From NCBI GenBank assembly GCA_021399435.1, contig JAJTUP010000047.1, positions 1 to 64,000 of the forward strand: a stretch of 64,000 nt of DNA, read 5' to 3'. Below are positions 36,703 to 47,766 of the stretch, piece by piece. Position 1 is the stretch's first letter. The number at the start of each line of letters is the position of its first letter. The stretch comes from Diaporthe sp. PMI_573. Its lineage: Eukaryota; Ascomycota; Sordariomycetes; Diaporthales; Diaporthaceae. The position numbers and the translations under genes are program-made. Below the pieces are notes generated by a model, which saw only the letters and a program-made list of their open reading frames with translations, had not been told where the DNA came from and did no database searches.

Positions 36703-37407
36703 TCACCGAGCCAAGACCTGCCTCAAAGGGAAAACCTCATCGTCTACTTGCTGTTCCGACTTGCCCCTCGAGATAATGATCCACTTCTTCCCTTCGCTCC
36801 TCTGCGCCTCCAAGACATCGCCAAAGTCCACACCGGGTATCAATGGTATCTCGGACGAGTGCGGCCCGCTGATCTCCTGGGTTGGGGGCGGCACGGGCGC
36901 GCGGCTTCCGCTGCTCGACCTCGACTCCACGAGCTCCAGCGCCAGGGGGTCCCTCTTCGAAAAAGTCACGCTCACCTCTCCTCCCCCTGCCCCGCCCCTG
37001 CCCTCAACCCCACCGCCAGGCCGCGCTGCCGCCTCGAGCAGCGCGGGCACAACTTCGGCATCCTGGATGTCCATCTGGCGGATGGCGCGGTGGGCGACGT
37101 GGAGCAGGAGCTCGTCCTTGTGGCGCTTCGAGTAGGCGGCGTCGGCCAGCCTGCACAGGGCCATAGAGGGGTAGTTGGAGATGAGGACCATGAGGTTTTC
37201 ATCGAGGGCGGACTGGAACAGGAAGTGGTGGGAACGCGTGGGCGGCGTGCAGAGGGCCATCTGGAGCCCGGACCTCGAGGACGACCTGGGGCTCGGCGTG
37301 TACATGGCGCAAAGCTCGAGTATGTTGGCCCAGAGGGCCAGGAAGGCCGGGTCGCGGGCCGAGCTGTCTGACTTGACGGTGAAGAACCACAGTCTTGTGA
37401 TGGCCAT
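36703..37407 (-). CDS. Small protein of unknown function
   Basis: A single exon of 234 aa starts at an ATG (37407) with MAITRLWFFTVKSDSSARDP. The first half is ordered and mixed (SALDENLMVLISNYPSM, then CRLADAAYSKRHKDELLLHV); a Gly-rich low-complexity stretch (about residues 130-145) and Pro/Ser-rich linker follow. No signal peptide or catalytic motif is evident. The opening strand-like segment, ending in a residue pattern seen in antibiotic-monooxygenase/ABM-like or Dabb folds, is only suggestive. I do not recognise a named family. It converges with MRS2 (340 bp between stops). A strong A/T tract (37458-37500) sits just upstream of its start. Confidence 0.65.
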   Translation of the reverse strand: MAITRLWFFTVKSDSSARDPAFLALWANILELCAMYTPSPRSSSRSGLQMALCTPPTRSHHFLFQSALDENLMVLISNYPSMALCRLADAAYSKRHKDELLLHVAHRAIRQMDIQDAEVVPALLEAAARPGGGVEGRGGAGGGEVSVTFSKRDPLALELVESRSSSGSRAPVPPPTQEISGPHSSEIPLIPGVDFGDVLEAQRSEGKKWIIISRGKSEQQVDDEVFPLRQVLAR

Positions 37408-38114
37408 GGTGGTTGATGGGGATTGGGGCTGTCGACGCTGTTGTTTGCTCCTTGCCGTAATTTTTTTATTTTTTATTTTTTATTTTTTTACTTTTTTTTA
37501 CTGCCTCCTGGGAGCTTTGTGGTATTTTGGTGAAGCAGAGGGGAAATTGTCGCAGCTTTTCACAAGGTTTTCCTTTCCCTCGATGGAATGGGGGAATGAT
37601 TGTTGTGGCGACGGATTTGGAAGTTGATATGTCCGATCCGGACCGTGGTGTTGTATGAATACCGGATAATGCTACCGTATGAGGTAGTGATGGATGGGGA
37701 CCAGGGGGCGAGGGGATGGTTTATGCTACTGCAGCTAGGTCTCACAGCTCTCGAGATCCGCCGCTAACGACGTCACAGGCGGGTTAGTTTAGAGGCTAGG
37801 TCGGTCCCGTCTCGCGCACAGGCGCACTCGCAGGACGATTCCCGTGGACCCTGCTGATGGTCGGGTACCTATAAGCACCTACGAGTCTGTGCCCCCGCTA
37901 CCCAGGCTATGTAACTCCTTTAGTGTCATATAGTGGACCTGACCAGACATAAGAACGGGATGCCTAAATGCTGGGAACTCCGCTTTCACATGCTCTATAA
38001 GACGTAGCAGCGCCCACCCGTGGCTGGGGGGCAGGCCAACCAACCAGCGTTGGCCCCAGGGGGGAAACCTCATAGCTTTAGCGCATTAGCGGAAGGTCCG
38101 AGACTACTCCGTAG
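37408..38114. other. Intergenic with poly(dA:dT) tract
   Basis: T-runs of six to eight separated by single A or C residues (37458-37500) lie directly upstream of the minus-strand gene at 37407 and may act as its nucleosome-free promoter element. Nothing else is evident. Confidence 0.55.
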
Positions 38115-39550
38115 ATGGTTTCGTCGGCTGTCGCAAAAAGTACAACAATAGCCCCCTCCCTTGACGAGAATGACTTTGGGCTGAAGCAAACTCAAGACCT
38201 AAGCACGGATAGTGCGCCGCGTTCTGAGCTGGACAGCCACACGTTGGTCTCGAAGAACCCTAGAAAACGACGCGAATCACACACCTCCCCTGGGAAACGG
38301 CAACGCCGGAAATCGCCTAAAAAGGTACAAAGCACGGCTTTCGATACTGTCTCTACTAGGGATCGTAGTGCCAGCGACTTTTACACAATGGGCTTAGAGT
38401 GCTGGTATTGCGGCAAGGCCCTTTTGCATCTTGGCATAAAGTACCAATGTGGCCACTTGTTCCATTCAACTCTGCCAAAGCTGCTTTGCCAACTCGGCTG
38501 CCATTCATCCTGGTCATAATTTCCTATCAACTGACGACATCCTAGCTGCGGTGGAGAACGAGGTGGGGTCTACGGCAGAGCGCGCTGGTAGTGCAGACAG
38601 GGTTGAAGGAGATGCGGGTGTAGTTGAAGACCTAAAAGACTCTGAAGGAGAGGCTGAAGAGGCTGAAGACGATGATGATTGGTGTATCCTCTGCTACAAG
38701 TGTGGTCAGCATTCATTTGGTACGGACACTATATGCATGTTAGGATTGCTTCGATATTGTCAATTCCTGCGCAGCCTGCCGTCAATATTACAACCCCGAG
38801 CATGCCTTTTAGGCTATCCTCCCGCCGGCCATATATAATCGGCAAGTAGCTGTGAGCCATTCTCCTAATGAGAGCAGAGAGGGGGGCAGAGTTTGTTGCG
38901 ATCTCGGGGTTGACTATCTAGCCTATAAGCAGAGCGGGAATGGCAAGCATTAAGCGGAGACGGACAAAGTGCTTGATGAAAGCGGAGCTGGTCTTGAGGC
39001 AGACTTGCATATTGAGGACCCCGGCAGTGACCCCAGCATTGATGATCCTGCCAGCGATGGCGAGGGCCTGGAAGATGAAGTGCCTGTGCGCCGGAACACT
39101 GCATACACATCTACCAGCCGCTCATTGCGCCAACGGCATAATCTCAGATCCACTGTGTCCTACAGTGCTCCATACAACACTGTTACCTTTTCAAGGGAGG
39201 ATTTCATTAAACTTTCAGGCATTGTCAAAACTTTGCTCGAAATTGCAGGGTCTATGGGTACTAGTGCTGAGACCAGCAAAGTTGCTATGGACCTGCTCAA
39301 CTTTGATATCCAAGACTTGGATGTTGATAAGAGTAGCAATCGCATTACACCTGCCATTCCGAGCACTGGCCGCTTGAACACCCCGAGAGCCTCGGACTCT
39401 CGCCGCTCTCGGCTGTGGGCTGCTGGCGACAAACGGCGACTCTCTACCATGAAGAACAAGGGCTGGACTAACGATCGAATTGCAACAGCAATGGGTCGGA
39501 CGCCAAGCGCGATTTCCCAGCAGTGGAGGAAGCAGAGGGCACACTTATAG
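38115..39550 (+). pseudogene. Decayed gene with ZZ-type zinc finger and Myb-like domain
   Basis: Three frame segments read as one former protein. The first (from ATG 38115) has a basic nuclear-type region (KNPRKRRESHTSPGKRQRRK) and begins a ZZ finger (CWYCGKALLHLGIKYQCGH). The second frame continues the finger after a one-base shift at about 38457 (CSIQLCQSCFANSAAIHPGH). An acidic stretch follows. A third frame carries further Cys (NSCAACRQYYNPEH) and is interrupted by TAG (38810-38812) and TAA (38951-38953), then runs open to 39550 and ends in a Myb/SANT-like helix set (DKRRLSTMKNKGWTNDRIA, TAMGRTPSAISQQW). Both stops are one C-to-T change away from Gln codons, as RIP or deamination would give. 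Part of the frame changes could be unrecognised introns, but the two stops and the shift inside the finger argue for inactivation. The original role was probably nuclear, DNA- or chromatin-binding. Confidence 0.6.
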
Positions 39551-40628
39551 TCTTGCTAGGTATCTATTTTACTGTGTCTTAATAAGCTTATCTATAATCC
39601 AAATCTTCTGTTAGCTAGACACATTTCCACACAATATTATCCTGGCCTTTTACTTGACCGCAAAGCCCTATTCCGATTTAAAGAACTGAGACGAGAAAGC
39701 CGTGGCTGGAAATAAGGTTGGAGCCGAGGATGTGGTTACTTATACTGCGGATGAGAAAGGCAAGGAAGCAACCGCGGGAGATACTAACCCGGCTAAACAG
39801 ACGCTGCTGCCAACGATGGCGTGGTCGGCGCAGAATAGAAGCACCAGTGTTCATAAGACTTGTCACGCTGCAAACACAGGCACAGACACTAAGGAAGACA
39901 ACTTGACAGCCCTTTGTCAGGGTTCCACATGTAGGCTATACATGGATAACCAAGACTGGAAAGGCTCGAAAAATTATTTCCGGTGTTTTATAACACATTT
40001 TTAGCATCCAGAAGAGCATTGCAGGAGGTAGGGCTGGGAATCACATGACTATAGCCATCTAGACCGTATCCAAAGGTCATGGATGTAGTTCCCCGTTTAT
40101 GTAGCCATCCTTGATACTAAGGATTGTACTGCCTTTGACTCCAAAGTAATTAGCACCAAGGCAAGGACAACATAGTATTTCAGGGCCTCAACCTAAGCAG
40201 AGCCAATTTTCTTAAAGGCAACGGCACATGCCAGGAGTTAGCCGTAAGTATCATCTATTGCCCCTTGGCGAGTAGTAAACGCTGTGGAAGGTGAAAGCGA
40301 AGGGATGGAGGACGAGAGAATAGGAATTGCCCTGGGCAGGAGTAGAGCAATATATCACAATCGTGGAAAATAGAGGACCGGGTTGCCGCAGGATTTATCA
40401 ACCACGATGCACAGATGAAACCTAATACTGCTGTTTACGATGGCAATGCTAGCCAGTTTGATATTGAGTGCATGCCACTCAGTTCGTGACTCCCCTACGC
40501 CGCTGTGACAGCGCCGCCGACATCAATGCTTGTTCGCCATAGGCTCAGCCCAAAGCCTCGCAGACACTTTCTGCTCCAGTCGCGAGTGTAATGGGCCCCT
40601 CACTGCGAATTTCCCGGACTCCTAGTCA
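39551..40628. other. Non-coding, no gene seen
   Basis: About 1.1 kb between two decayed accessory genes. A 100-codon frame (39702-40004) has no domain and probably arises by chance. Confidence 0.45.
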
Positions 40629-41857
40629 TCACTCATCAGCATCAGCGCCAAGAAACCATTCTTTCATCGAAGTATTGTATGTCCCCACCACCCACTCCCT
40701 CATGGCCTCCAGAGACTGAAGCAGTGCATATATCGATAATATCCTGTCTGTAGACCCCAGGGTCACAGGCCCGTATACGTCGATAGACGAGCCCCGATCA
40801 CAAGCAAAAACAAAGGTTCCATTGATGCCCTCGAACCTGTACCAGAGGGAGAGAGACCAGGTGTGGTTTAGGGCCAGCACGGACTAGCAGGTCACGAAGG
40901 TCATACATCCGTTTATGCCAGGCGGCGGCCCAGATCCCAAGCTGTGCAAAGGAATCTCCAGCACCGGCCTGAACTCGGGATATTAGCTGTAATTCCTTGA
41001 TAAAGGGGCAGGGGCTCATATACCTCTGTTTTCATCTCAAAGGAGATAGCAATAGGACTTTCCTTCAGTGGTGCATACGTTGTGTGATTAACATGTCGAC
41101 GCAAACCGGCATTATCAATAGTCCAGGAAATTACTTCCCGAAGTTGTGTATTATCAGGAATGTCTAGTGCAACCACATAGTCGACCTTGGCGCTGTGGCT
41201 TCGTAACTGAGAGATGCTCCAATCGCTGGGGGCCCACGAATCCTGTGATGTGTCGGAGTTAAGGAGTTCGCTGTCCAGTGATAGAGAGCAAGCAGGTTCT
41301 GGGGCGGTGTTTGGATCACTCCTGCGTAGTGGAACCGAGTTGCCTGCAATAGCAGCAGACATGGCCGACTCTACCCTAGCACACGGCTCTGTGATCTCGC
41401 CATAGTGAGGTATACTCCACCGGAAGACCAATTCCAGGAGTGGGGAGTGCACATGGATATTCCAAGCAGCTTCATGCCGCTTGTAGGTTTGTGCCTGTGA
41501 CGCTTTATCCAGAATGGTATTCAGGGTGTTGAAGACTTCGAGGGCCCGTTCACGGGAACCTTCTGCCGGATTCGGGTCCTTAAAGTACCAGTTTTGCACA
41601 GGCATAAGTTCGGCCACTTCCATACGTACTTCATACGGGATGCTTTGTGTTCCATTGATCATTAAGATCTGCTTATATAAAGGCGAGACATCGGTAGGGA
41701 GTTGGGCAAGCGCATCGGCCATCTTGCGAGCAAGTTCGTATACTCGGAGAGGCTTTTGTAGTTGGTCTAGAATCGATCTTGCCTCTGGCCTGGGCTTCCT
41801 GGGGCTCGGCATTCTTCGCGTCTTTTGCCTCTTGGGCGGCTGTGCGCGCAAGGTCAT
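40629..41857 (-). pseudogene. PD-(D/E)XK nuclease-like accessory gene, frameshifted
   Basis: On the minus strand exon 1 (41857-41024) starts at ATG and encodes a basic N-terminus (RMPSPRKPRPEARS), a helical region, then the nuclease-like core: KVDYVVALD and, after YAPLKESPIAISF, the E-x-K motif (EMKTE). A 55-nt intron (41023-40969, GTATAT..CAG) joins it to AGAGDSFAQLGIWAAAWHKR and LVSLPLVQVRGHQWNLCF. A one-base excess in a five-A run (40806-40810, plus strand) then shifts the frame; the continuation ACDRGSSIDVYGPVTLGSTD to 40629 is in the next frame. These blocks match the fungal PD-(D/E)XK nuclease-like family found in variable genome regions, of unknown function. The shift truncates the last 60 or so residues. 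It may be a real mutation or a homopolymer sequencing error. Confidence 0.68.
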
Positions 41858-41863
41858 ATCGGT

Positions 41864-42343
41864 CTAGTTGGCAAGCAAACGCAACGAGTCTAGGACTTTA
41901 CTGTCTGCAGATGTTTTGGGTAGCAGAGTTGTGCTGTAGGCGACAAGAGGCGCGGGACTTGCGAGTGTAAAGTACAGTAAGCTGGTGACGTCGAGGCTGT
42001 CAGGCCAGTTCTTCTCTATATATTTGGCGGTCCTGGCAAAAGCCCAATCATCTCGTGGAGGGGGCTTGCTGGAGGGGCAGTAGACAAGCGAGAGCACCAG
42101 TTCTGGTCTGAGCATGAGGTATAGGAATGACTTATCTACAGTCTTTATCGGACCTAGAAGGTTGATAGGAGCGCACAGCATAAAGACGGCGGTATTTGAG
42201 GACGCCGCAAAGAAGAGTCGGAACTCGGCAAGATGGGCATGATTTTAAGTGTTGGCATGGCTATAGGCTTGGCTTGGGGAACCTCGGGAGGGACTGAGAG
42301 TCAAGATGTCGTCGCTAGTTTTTTTGATGGTGGGTGTAGACAT
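41864..42343 (-). pseudogene. Unknown frame with one internal stop, next to the nuclease-like gene
   Basis: From ATG at 42343 (MSTPTIKKTSDDILTLSPSR) the frame meets one TAA (42247-42245) after 32 codons, then continues open for 126 codons (HLAEFRLFFAASSNTAVFML, KYIEKNWPDSLDVTSLLYFT) to a TAG at 41864. The TAA is one C-to-T change from CAA (Gln). The stop lies 6 bp before the start of the nuclease-like gene in the same orientation, so the two may have been one transcription unit or one gene separated by a shift. I do not recognise a family. An unrecognised intron could also remove the stop. Confidence 0.42.
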
Positions 42344-43671
42344 AGATAGACTGCTTTCCCACTCCACAACTACAGGCGTCCAGGCAACGTTTGTCTGGGA
42401 TGACATTCTTCACGTTCTGCTCCGACTGTTATCTACCGTCAGCATTTTAGCATGTTAGCTGTTGTTCCGAGTGAATTGATAGGGACTGAGAAGCAGAATC
42501 CCCCGTGTAAACTACACAGGCAGCCCACCCACCCAGGCTTTTTCAGTCCAATTCTATGCGGCAGAGCAGCCTTGATTCTGGAATGTAATGATTGATCTTG
42601 GCGGATAAAATGAAGATATTTGATATGTGGAGGGTAACAGGAGAGTGAGTAGAGGTTGTTTTAGAGGCTGTTTCCACTCTATGCTCGACAAGCAATGAGA
42701 ACAGATAGCACTTCAAGAGACCGAGGATTGTCAACAGCAAGGCAATCTTGTCTGATTGAATCACAGCATTACTCTCTCTCCCTTCTTGCCCGTCTACAAG
42801 TGTAGACCTGGAGCAGCTAGGATTGGAAGTAAGTAGCCCACCACCAAGACAAGAATCCTCTTCCAGAACCCAGGTTGGACCCCCTCGTATGAGGAGATCG
42901 TGTAACCCGTAGCTTGGTTCTGGACGTGACGAGGACCCTCGGGCGAGATTCCCTTGGTGCAATGTGGTATCTGTTTGGATGCAAGTTGAGTAAAGCGAGA
43001 GTGGAGCAGTAAATGATGAGGCTGGATGGATAAACGGCGGGCTCGGAAGAAACCCGGCCCGGGAAACAGGCGGGCCCGCGGTCGGCAGCTACAAGGCACG
43101 TGAGGCCATAGGGTGGTGACGTTTTCGCATTTTTTGATGGCTGCCACGGCGCTGGGCACTCTATCGACAATGCTCTTTTCAACCCCCCCCCCCCCCACTT
43201 GACGCTTCTGACTCCTGTGCTGTGTGAACATCGCTTGGCCTTCCACGAGGTTTTGTGTTGTTCTTCACCTTGGACACCCAAATAGAGTCTCTCATACCTG
43301 TATTCGGCTACCGCTTCATGCTCACCGCTTGCACTCTGCCACGGAACAGCCGGAGGCCAATAATATCGTAACCTCGCCAAGTCCTGTAAGCTGCTCAGAC
43401 TCGCCAATGGAAATCTGGTCCCTTGTTAGAAACAGAACCGCTCAAAAACCGAGTGTGTAGGTCTGTTCTTGCCTCGGTCGTGGTCACAGTCCTCTCCTCG
43501 TTTCAAAGTGACGTGGATGTGTCAGCCTGGGTATCGGGTCGGGGCTGGATGCTCCTTGGAATGACGTCGCAAATGCTTGGTTGCTGTAGACTTGGGCAAC
43601 CTCAGCATCTCCCATATTCCAGGACAAGGCTGCCTTGCTCAGTCTTCCGCTCCCTGCCGCTTAAGCTCCCT
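42344..43671. other. Intergenic, with poly-C run
   Basis: No supported gene. A perfect run of 14 C occurs at 43183-43196. Several frames up to about 200 codons on the minus strand (42800-43400) lack domain character. Confidence 0.45.
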
Positions 43672-45195
43672 TCAGTCGCTGACGATATCCTCCCTGCATT
43701 TTACCTTATCAACGACACCTTGCCAGTCAAGCAACCTCACGTAGAGGCACTCCGAGGCAATGGTGAGAGCAATGCCTGAACCAAACCCGATCCACACTCC
43801 GTCTATCCCAAACGCTGGCGCACCGAGCTCTAACCAAATGGCGAGAGGAACAGCTTCGAGGTAGTTTATAGACACAGCTATCCAGGCGGCGGCGCTCTGC
43901 TTCCCTAGACCGCGCAGCAGGCCATTGGTCCCGCAGACAACGGAGTCGATGACTTCGAAGACTGCGGCCAACCACATGGACTTTACCGCAAGCTCGCGGA
44001 TGGCTGAATCCTGGGTGAATACGGACACTATCGGGTACCGAAAGAAGTAAATCACGGCGGCGTTGAAAAGTCCGACCAAGAGGAAGACGAAGAAATAAAG
44101 GGCCGTGGCACGTCGTGCGGTGTCTACATAACCACCACCGATCAGATGACCGATGCGGGTAGACAGTGCCACGCTGATGGAGAACGGGATATGCCACACT
44201 ACGACGATGGCGGTCGTCTATGACAAGTTAGTGATTTTATAACATAGAATGAAAGAAGAAAGAATCGAGCATACCAGTAGTGTCTGGGCCGCGAGATGGT
44301 CAGTACTCAGGTACGACGTGCTGAAGGTCAATATTTCGAATGCTGCCCACTCCCCGATCAGAACGATCACGCCGGCAAAGGAGAGGGATACCATGGGGCC
44401 CCAATTGTGAAGCGCCTCTCTCGAGAGACCACCCCAGCAAACATGAGACCACTTCCCAAATGGCGACATGATATACACAATCAGGAGGACGAATCTCAGA
44501 TTATTGCTCAGGGCAGACCCAAGGGCAGCACCGGCAAGCCCCATGCCCATCTCGAAGGCGAGCCAGTAGCTCAGCGCGGCGTTGACCGGGGCGCAGATGA
44601 TGAGGACGACCATGCCCACGTTGCAGTCCCCCTGGGCCTGCAGGAACCGCTTCCCGGCCTCGAAGGCACCGTACCCGGGCAGCCCGACCAGGCTGTACTG
44701 GAGGAACACACCTGCCTTGACGGCGAGATTGTGCTGCCTGACGAAGAGGGGCAATATCCAGGGCGAGAAGATCCATACCAGCCCAACGGGAATGAGGGAG
44801 AGCCCCATTAGCACGATCATCTTTTGGATGTGCAGGCCGACGCCGGCCTTGTGCCCCGAGCCGTAGGCCTGGGCGCACAGGGTGTCCAAGGCCGTCGCCA
44901 TGCCCTCGAAGATGGCCAAACCACAGACGTTCATCGACGTTGCTCCGATACTTGCCGCGGCGAGGTCGTCCGTGCCAAGGTGACCGGCGATCGTAATAGT
45001 AATCACAAAGAAGGAAAATTGCAACAGATACGTGGCGATGAGCGGCAGCGAGTACTTGAGAAGCAGCGCCAGCTCGGAGCGCCAGTGTATGATGCCCTCC
45101 TCGGTGCGGTCAACAGCCGGGGCAGAGGCCGGACGAGAGGCCGGACGGCCGGACAGCAGTGGCGCGCGCTCGTCGGCGCGGTGGTGGCGGTCCAT
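43672..45195 (-). CDS. MATE-family multidrug/toxin extrusion transporter
   Basis: Two exons (45195-44275 and 44217-43672; 57-nt intron, GTATGC..TAG, phase 0) encode 488 aa. After a hydrophilic N-terminus (MDRHHRADERAPLLSG) come two repeats of about six membrane helices. Repeat one holds LPLIATYLLQFSFFVITITI, GHLGTDDLAAASIGATSMN and LCAQAYGSGHKAGVG; repeat two holds FEILTFSTSYLSTDHLAAQT, VALSTRIGHLIGGG and GTNGLLRGLGKQSAAAWIAV. These are the standard MATE elements, and the length is typical of fungal members (Erc1-like). MATE proteins export cationic metabolites or xenobiotics using H+ or Na+ gradients, usually at the vacuolar or plasma membrane. No biosynthetic genes lie beside it, so the substrate cannot be inferred. 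Upstream, a G-rich tract (near 45550) precedes AT-rich accessory DNA. Confidence 0.92.
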
Positions 45196-46260
45196 TGTGG
45201 CTTTGCCCGGTCTGGTGAGTCGTCAAACTCCGGTGGGGCTTGCTCTAACTTGACATCTGCCCGGGATTTGCTCCGGCGAAAGGCGCGCAGAAAAGTTACC
45301 CGACGAGGTATCGATTGGAGGCTCTGGTGCTGACGGGTTGGGCGACGGGCCAAGCGTGGAAAATTTATTTGAAGGTTTAAACCGGGTGGCCCACCTAAAA
45401 ATAATTAGGTGCAGACGCAGGCAGGCCGTTGCAAGGATGTTGAACGGCTTGGGGCTCGGCACCCTCGGGGCGCTGAAGCTCGGGGCCGGAGACGGCGTGT
45501 TGCGGTGACAAAAACTTGAAAGGGTTACGGAGTTGGACGGGCTTGGCAGCGGGGGGGGGGTCTCGTCAAAGTGAGCCAGCCCCCTTGTGATGTTGGTCAC
45601 AAATTAATTGCCCACCGCTGCTTCTCCTTTATGCTGGGTGGTGTTCTTCGTCTCGAGTTCCACCCGAACAGTACCTTCACTTTCGTGCCCATTTATCGAA
45701 ACATTGAAAACATAAGATTCCATGAGTCGGACCCTGCCGGCATGCATTATTTTTTATTAATTTCTATAGAAACTAGGCTAATTTTAATGAAAAAAGTTAA
45801 TTACTATATAGTTTTAAATAAAATAAATTAATTAATAGTAATTATATTAGATATAGGAGGCTATATATAAGTGTTTAAGTATATATTATTATAAGTATTT
45901 GTAGAAGAAAGTTAAGGAAGGTTTGCTAGGTAGTTGTAGCAGGTTTTTATAGGTAAAAGTGGGATATGTGCTGCTTCTTGTGCTTTAATTGGTCTACCCT
46001 GCTACGGGCTTCTACATTGCTCTACAGGGGCTTTAGCTGAGGTGTGATTGTAGGTCTATAGGGGTTTTTTGTAAAGTTGCTGCTGTCGTGCACTATATGT
46101 ACCTTTAGGGCGGTCTGAACAAAAAAGGTTTTTGTCAGGGATTCGGTATTCAAATTGGACGTGGCTGCCGACGGTCCCACAAACGGGTTTTATAACCACC
46201 GGATCCTTCGAGCCTCCGAAGTCGAGTCCAAGTCCGGGGCTCTGCTGCATGAGAAGCTTC
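45196..46260. other. Transition into accessory AT-rich DNA
   Basis: The first 0.5 kb is promoter of the MATE gene. From about 45745 to 45960 the sequence becomes very A/T-rich with no open frame, as expected of a small RIP-affected repeat remnant. Ordinary composition returns at about 46100, with no supported gene. Confidence 0.5.
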
Positions 46261-46837
46261 TCAGGGATCTTGCGAAACTCCCGGACATAGCTGGGGTTCG
46301 GAGCTCTGTGTCTTCTTTAGAGATGCTATGACCTCCCGAATCAAAGTTTCAGCCGTGTACAGGCCGCCTAGCATTGTATAGGTCCATGCCAGATTGCGCT
46401 TGCAAATAAGCGTGTGAGGATGGCCTCGCTCTTGCATCTTCTGTTAACGGGCTGGGCCCGTGTTAGGCCTCACCCACCATTCGGCCAAGAGCTGAGCAGG
46501 ACCTTCTATTTGCTTACCTAAGCCACGATCAGAGCGGGTTGATAGCCCACATATATCTCTTCATCTCGAATGTACTCGTAGTAGTCGTTCAGTTAGTTGC
46601 AATTGACACCAGCTCGAGCCGTTACATTCTGCAATGTTGGACGGAGTACATGTTCCACCTTAGTGTACTTCTGCTACTTAAAGTATATTGACACGAGGTT
46701 ATTTCAAATGAAAGTCTTCTAGAGTTCTCTGTGTCTAGCTGCTCGATACTCTCTCGACTAACCTGCTCTGCTTTCTCATACTGCCCCTGGGAATAGAGCT
46801 TTATCTAAAGCTTTGCCTTATCGTCTGGGCTAGTCAT
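46261..46837 (-). pseudogene. Decayed TPR (kinesin-light-chain-type) gene fragment
   Basis: On the minus strand an ATG (46837) opens MTSPDDKAKL followed at once by TAG, then KLYSQGQYEKAEQVSRESI, which has the helix pattern of a tetratricopeptide repeat. Further on, with stops between, KMQERGHPHTLICKRNLAWT and MLGGLYTAETLIREVIASL form another TPR of the kinesin-light-chain type, ending at TGA (46261). Such repeats form the sensor arms of many fungal NLR-like (NACHT or NB-ARC) proteins, but no nucleotide-binding domain is present here. Several in-frame stops and a likely intron remnant (GTAAGC near 46516) mark it as inactive. Confidence 0.5.
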
Positions 46838-47766
46838 GTTTTTTTTACGGAAAGGATATGGGGTAATGAATGTACGTATAATATGCACGTGGGTAAGGAG
46901 ATAGTGGTGTATGTAAACGTTTGAAGATTATGCTTATTATCTTCTAAAAATTCAAAACTAGAAAAACAAACCAGGTTTTTAGACTGATTTCAGTGTTAAA
47001 TAATTTGAATACAAAGCTTTCTACAGGACCACTACAAATTGTAGTTATATGAATTCCTAAATATGATAAAGCTTCGATTCAAATCCCGGATTCCAATTTC
47101 TGAGTGAGGAACTAGCCTCCGAGAGTGGCGGCTTTTCACTCCTTCTTCCTCTTTTCCCCTTCTACCTTGTCTTCTTCCCTTAATCATCCAATCATCCTGT
47201 AGGTGTGCGAGAGAATGGGGCGGGTACGGCCGATGGTATGGGAAGTGTCGATGCGGACAAAGTCCGAAGAGGGCCAAAGAGAGCCTTTTCGTTCCCACTG
47301 GGCAGGAGTGGGCAAAGAGCTCTTTCATCACACCCCGGGTTATCCATATGTCCCCACACATACCTGCCGCCCACGGTCCCTGGCTACAGCGAGCCGCCCA
47401 AGGCCTTGGCACGTGACGGTGATGGAAAATCGAATCTACAATAGTACAGGGAATAGAGTTCGGAGGCTCAGACTTTCAGAGGCCACAGAGGTGAGATGCA
47501 AAACTATGGGACTTCGCCGAGACAGCTCCAACTGACTGTTGCCTGCTGTGCACCTGCTTGAGCATGCACTAGAATAAGCAACCTCATTAATTTCTCAGAC
47601 AGGTCAGGACACGAAGGCCGCGTATTTGCATTTCCTGTGCCACAACAAGTGCCTGGTAACTAATGGTGGCGATATATTGATTAGAAGCCATAGATTGTGG
47701 AGACAGCCACCACCGGAGTCACGAGATGCCTTGTAAAACGCACATCGAGGACCAGCGTGAGGACAG
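46838..47766. other. Non-coding, AT-rich to mixed
   Basis: Poly-T near 46840 and AT-rich sequence to about 47100, then ordinary composition with only short overlapping frames. No gene supported. Confidence 0.45.

Noticed and set aside
28565..45195. Secondary-metabolite cluster around the aldehyde dehydrogenase and MATE transporter
   Set aside because: No core synthase (PKS, NRPS, terpene) and the intervening genes are housekeeping.
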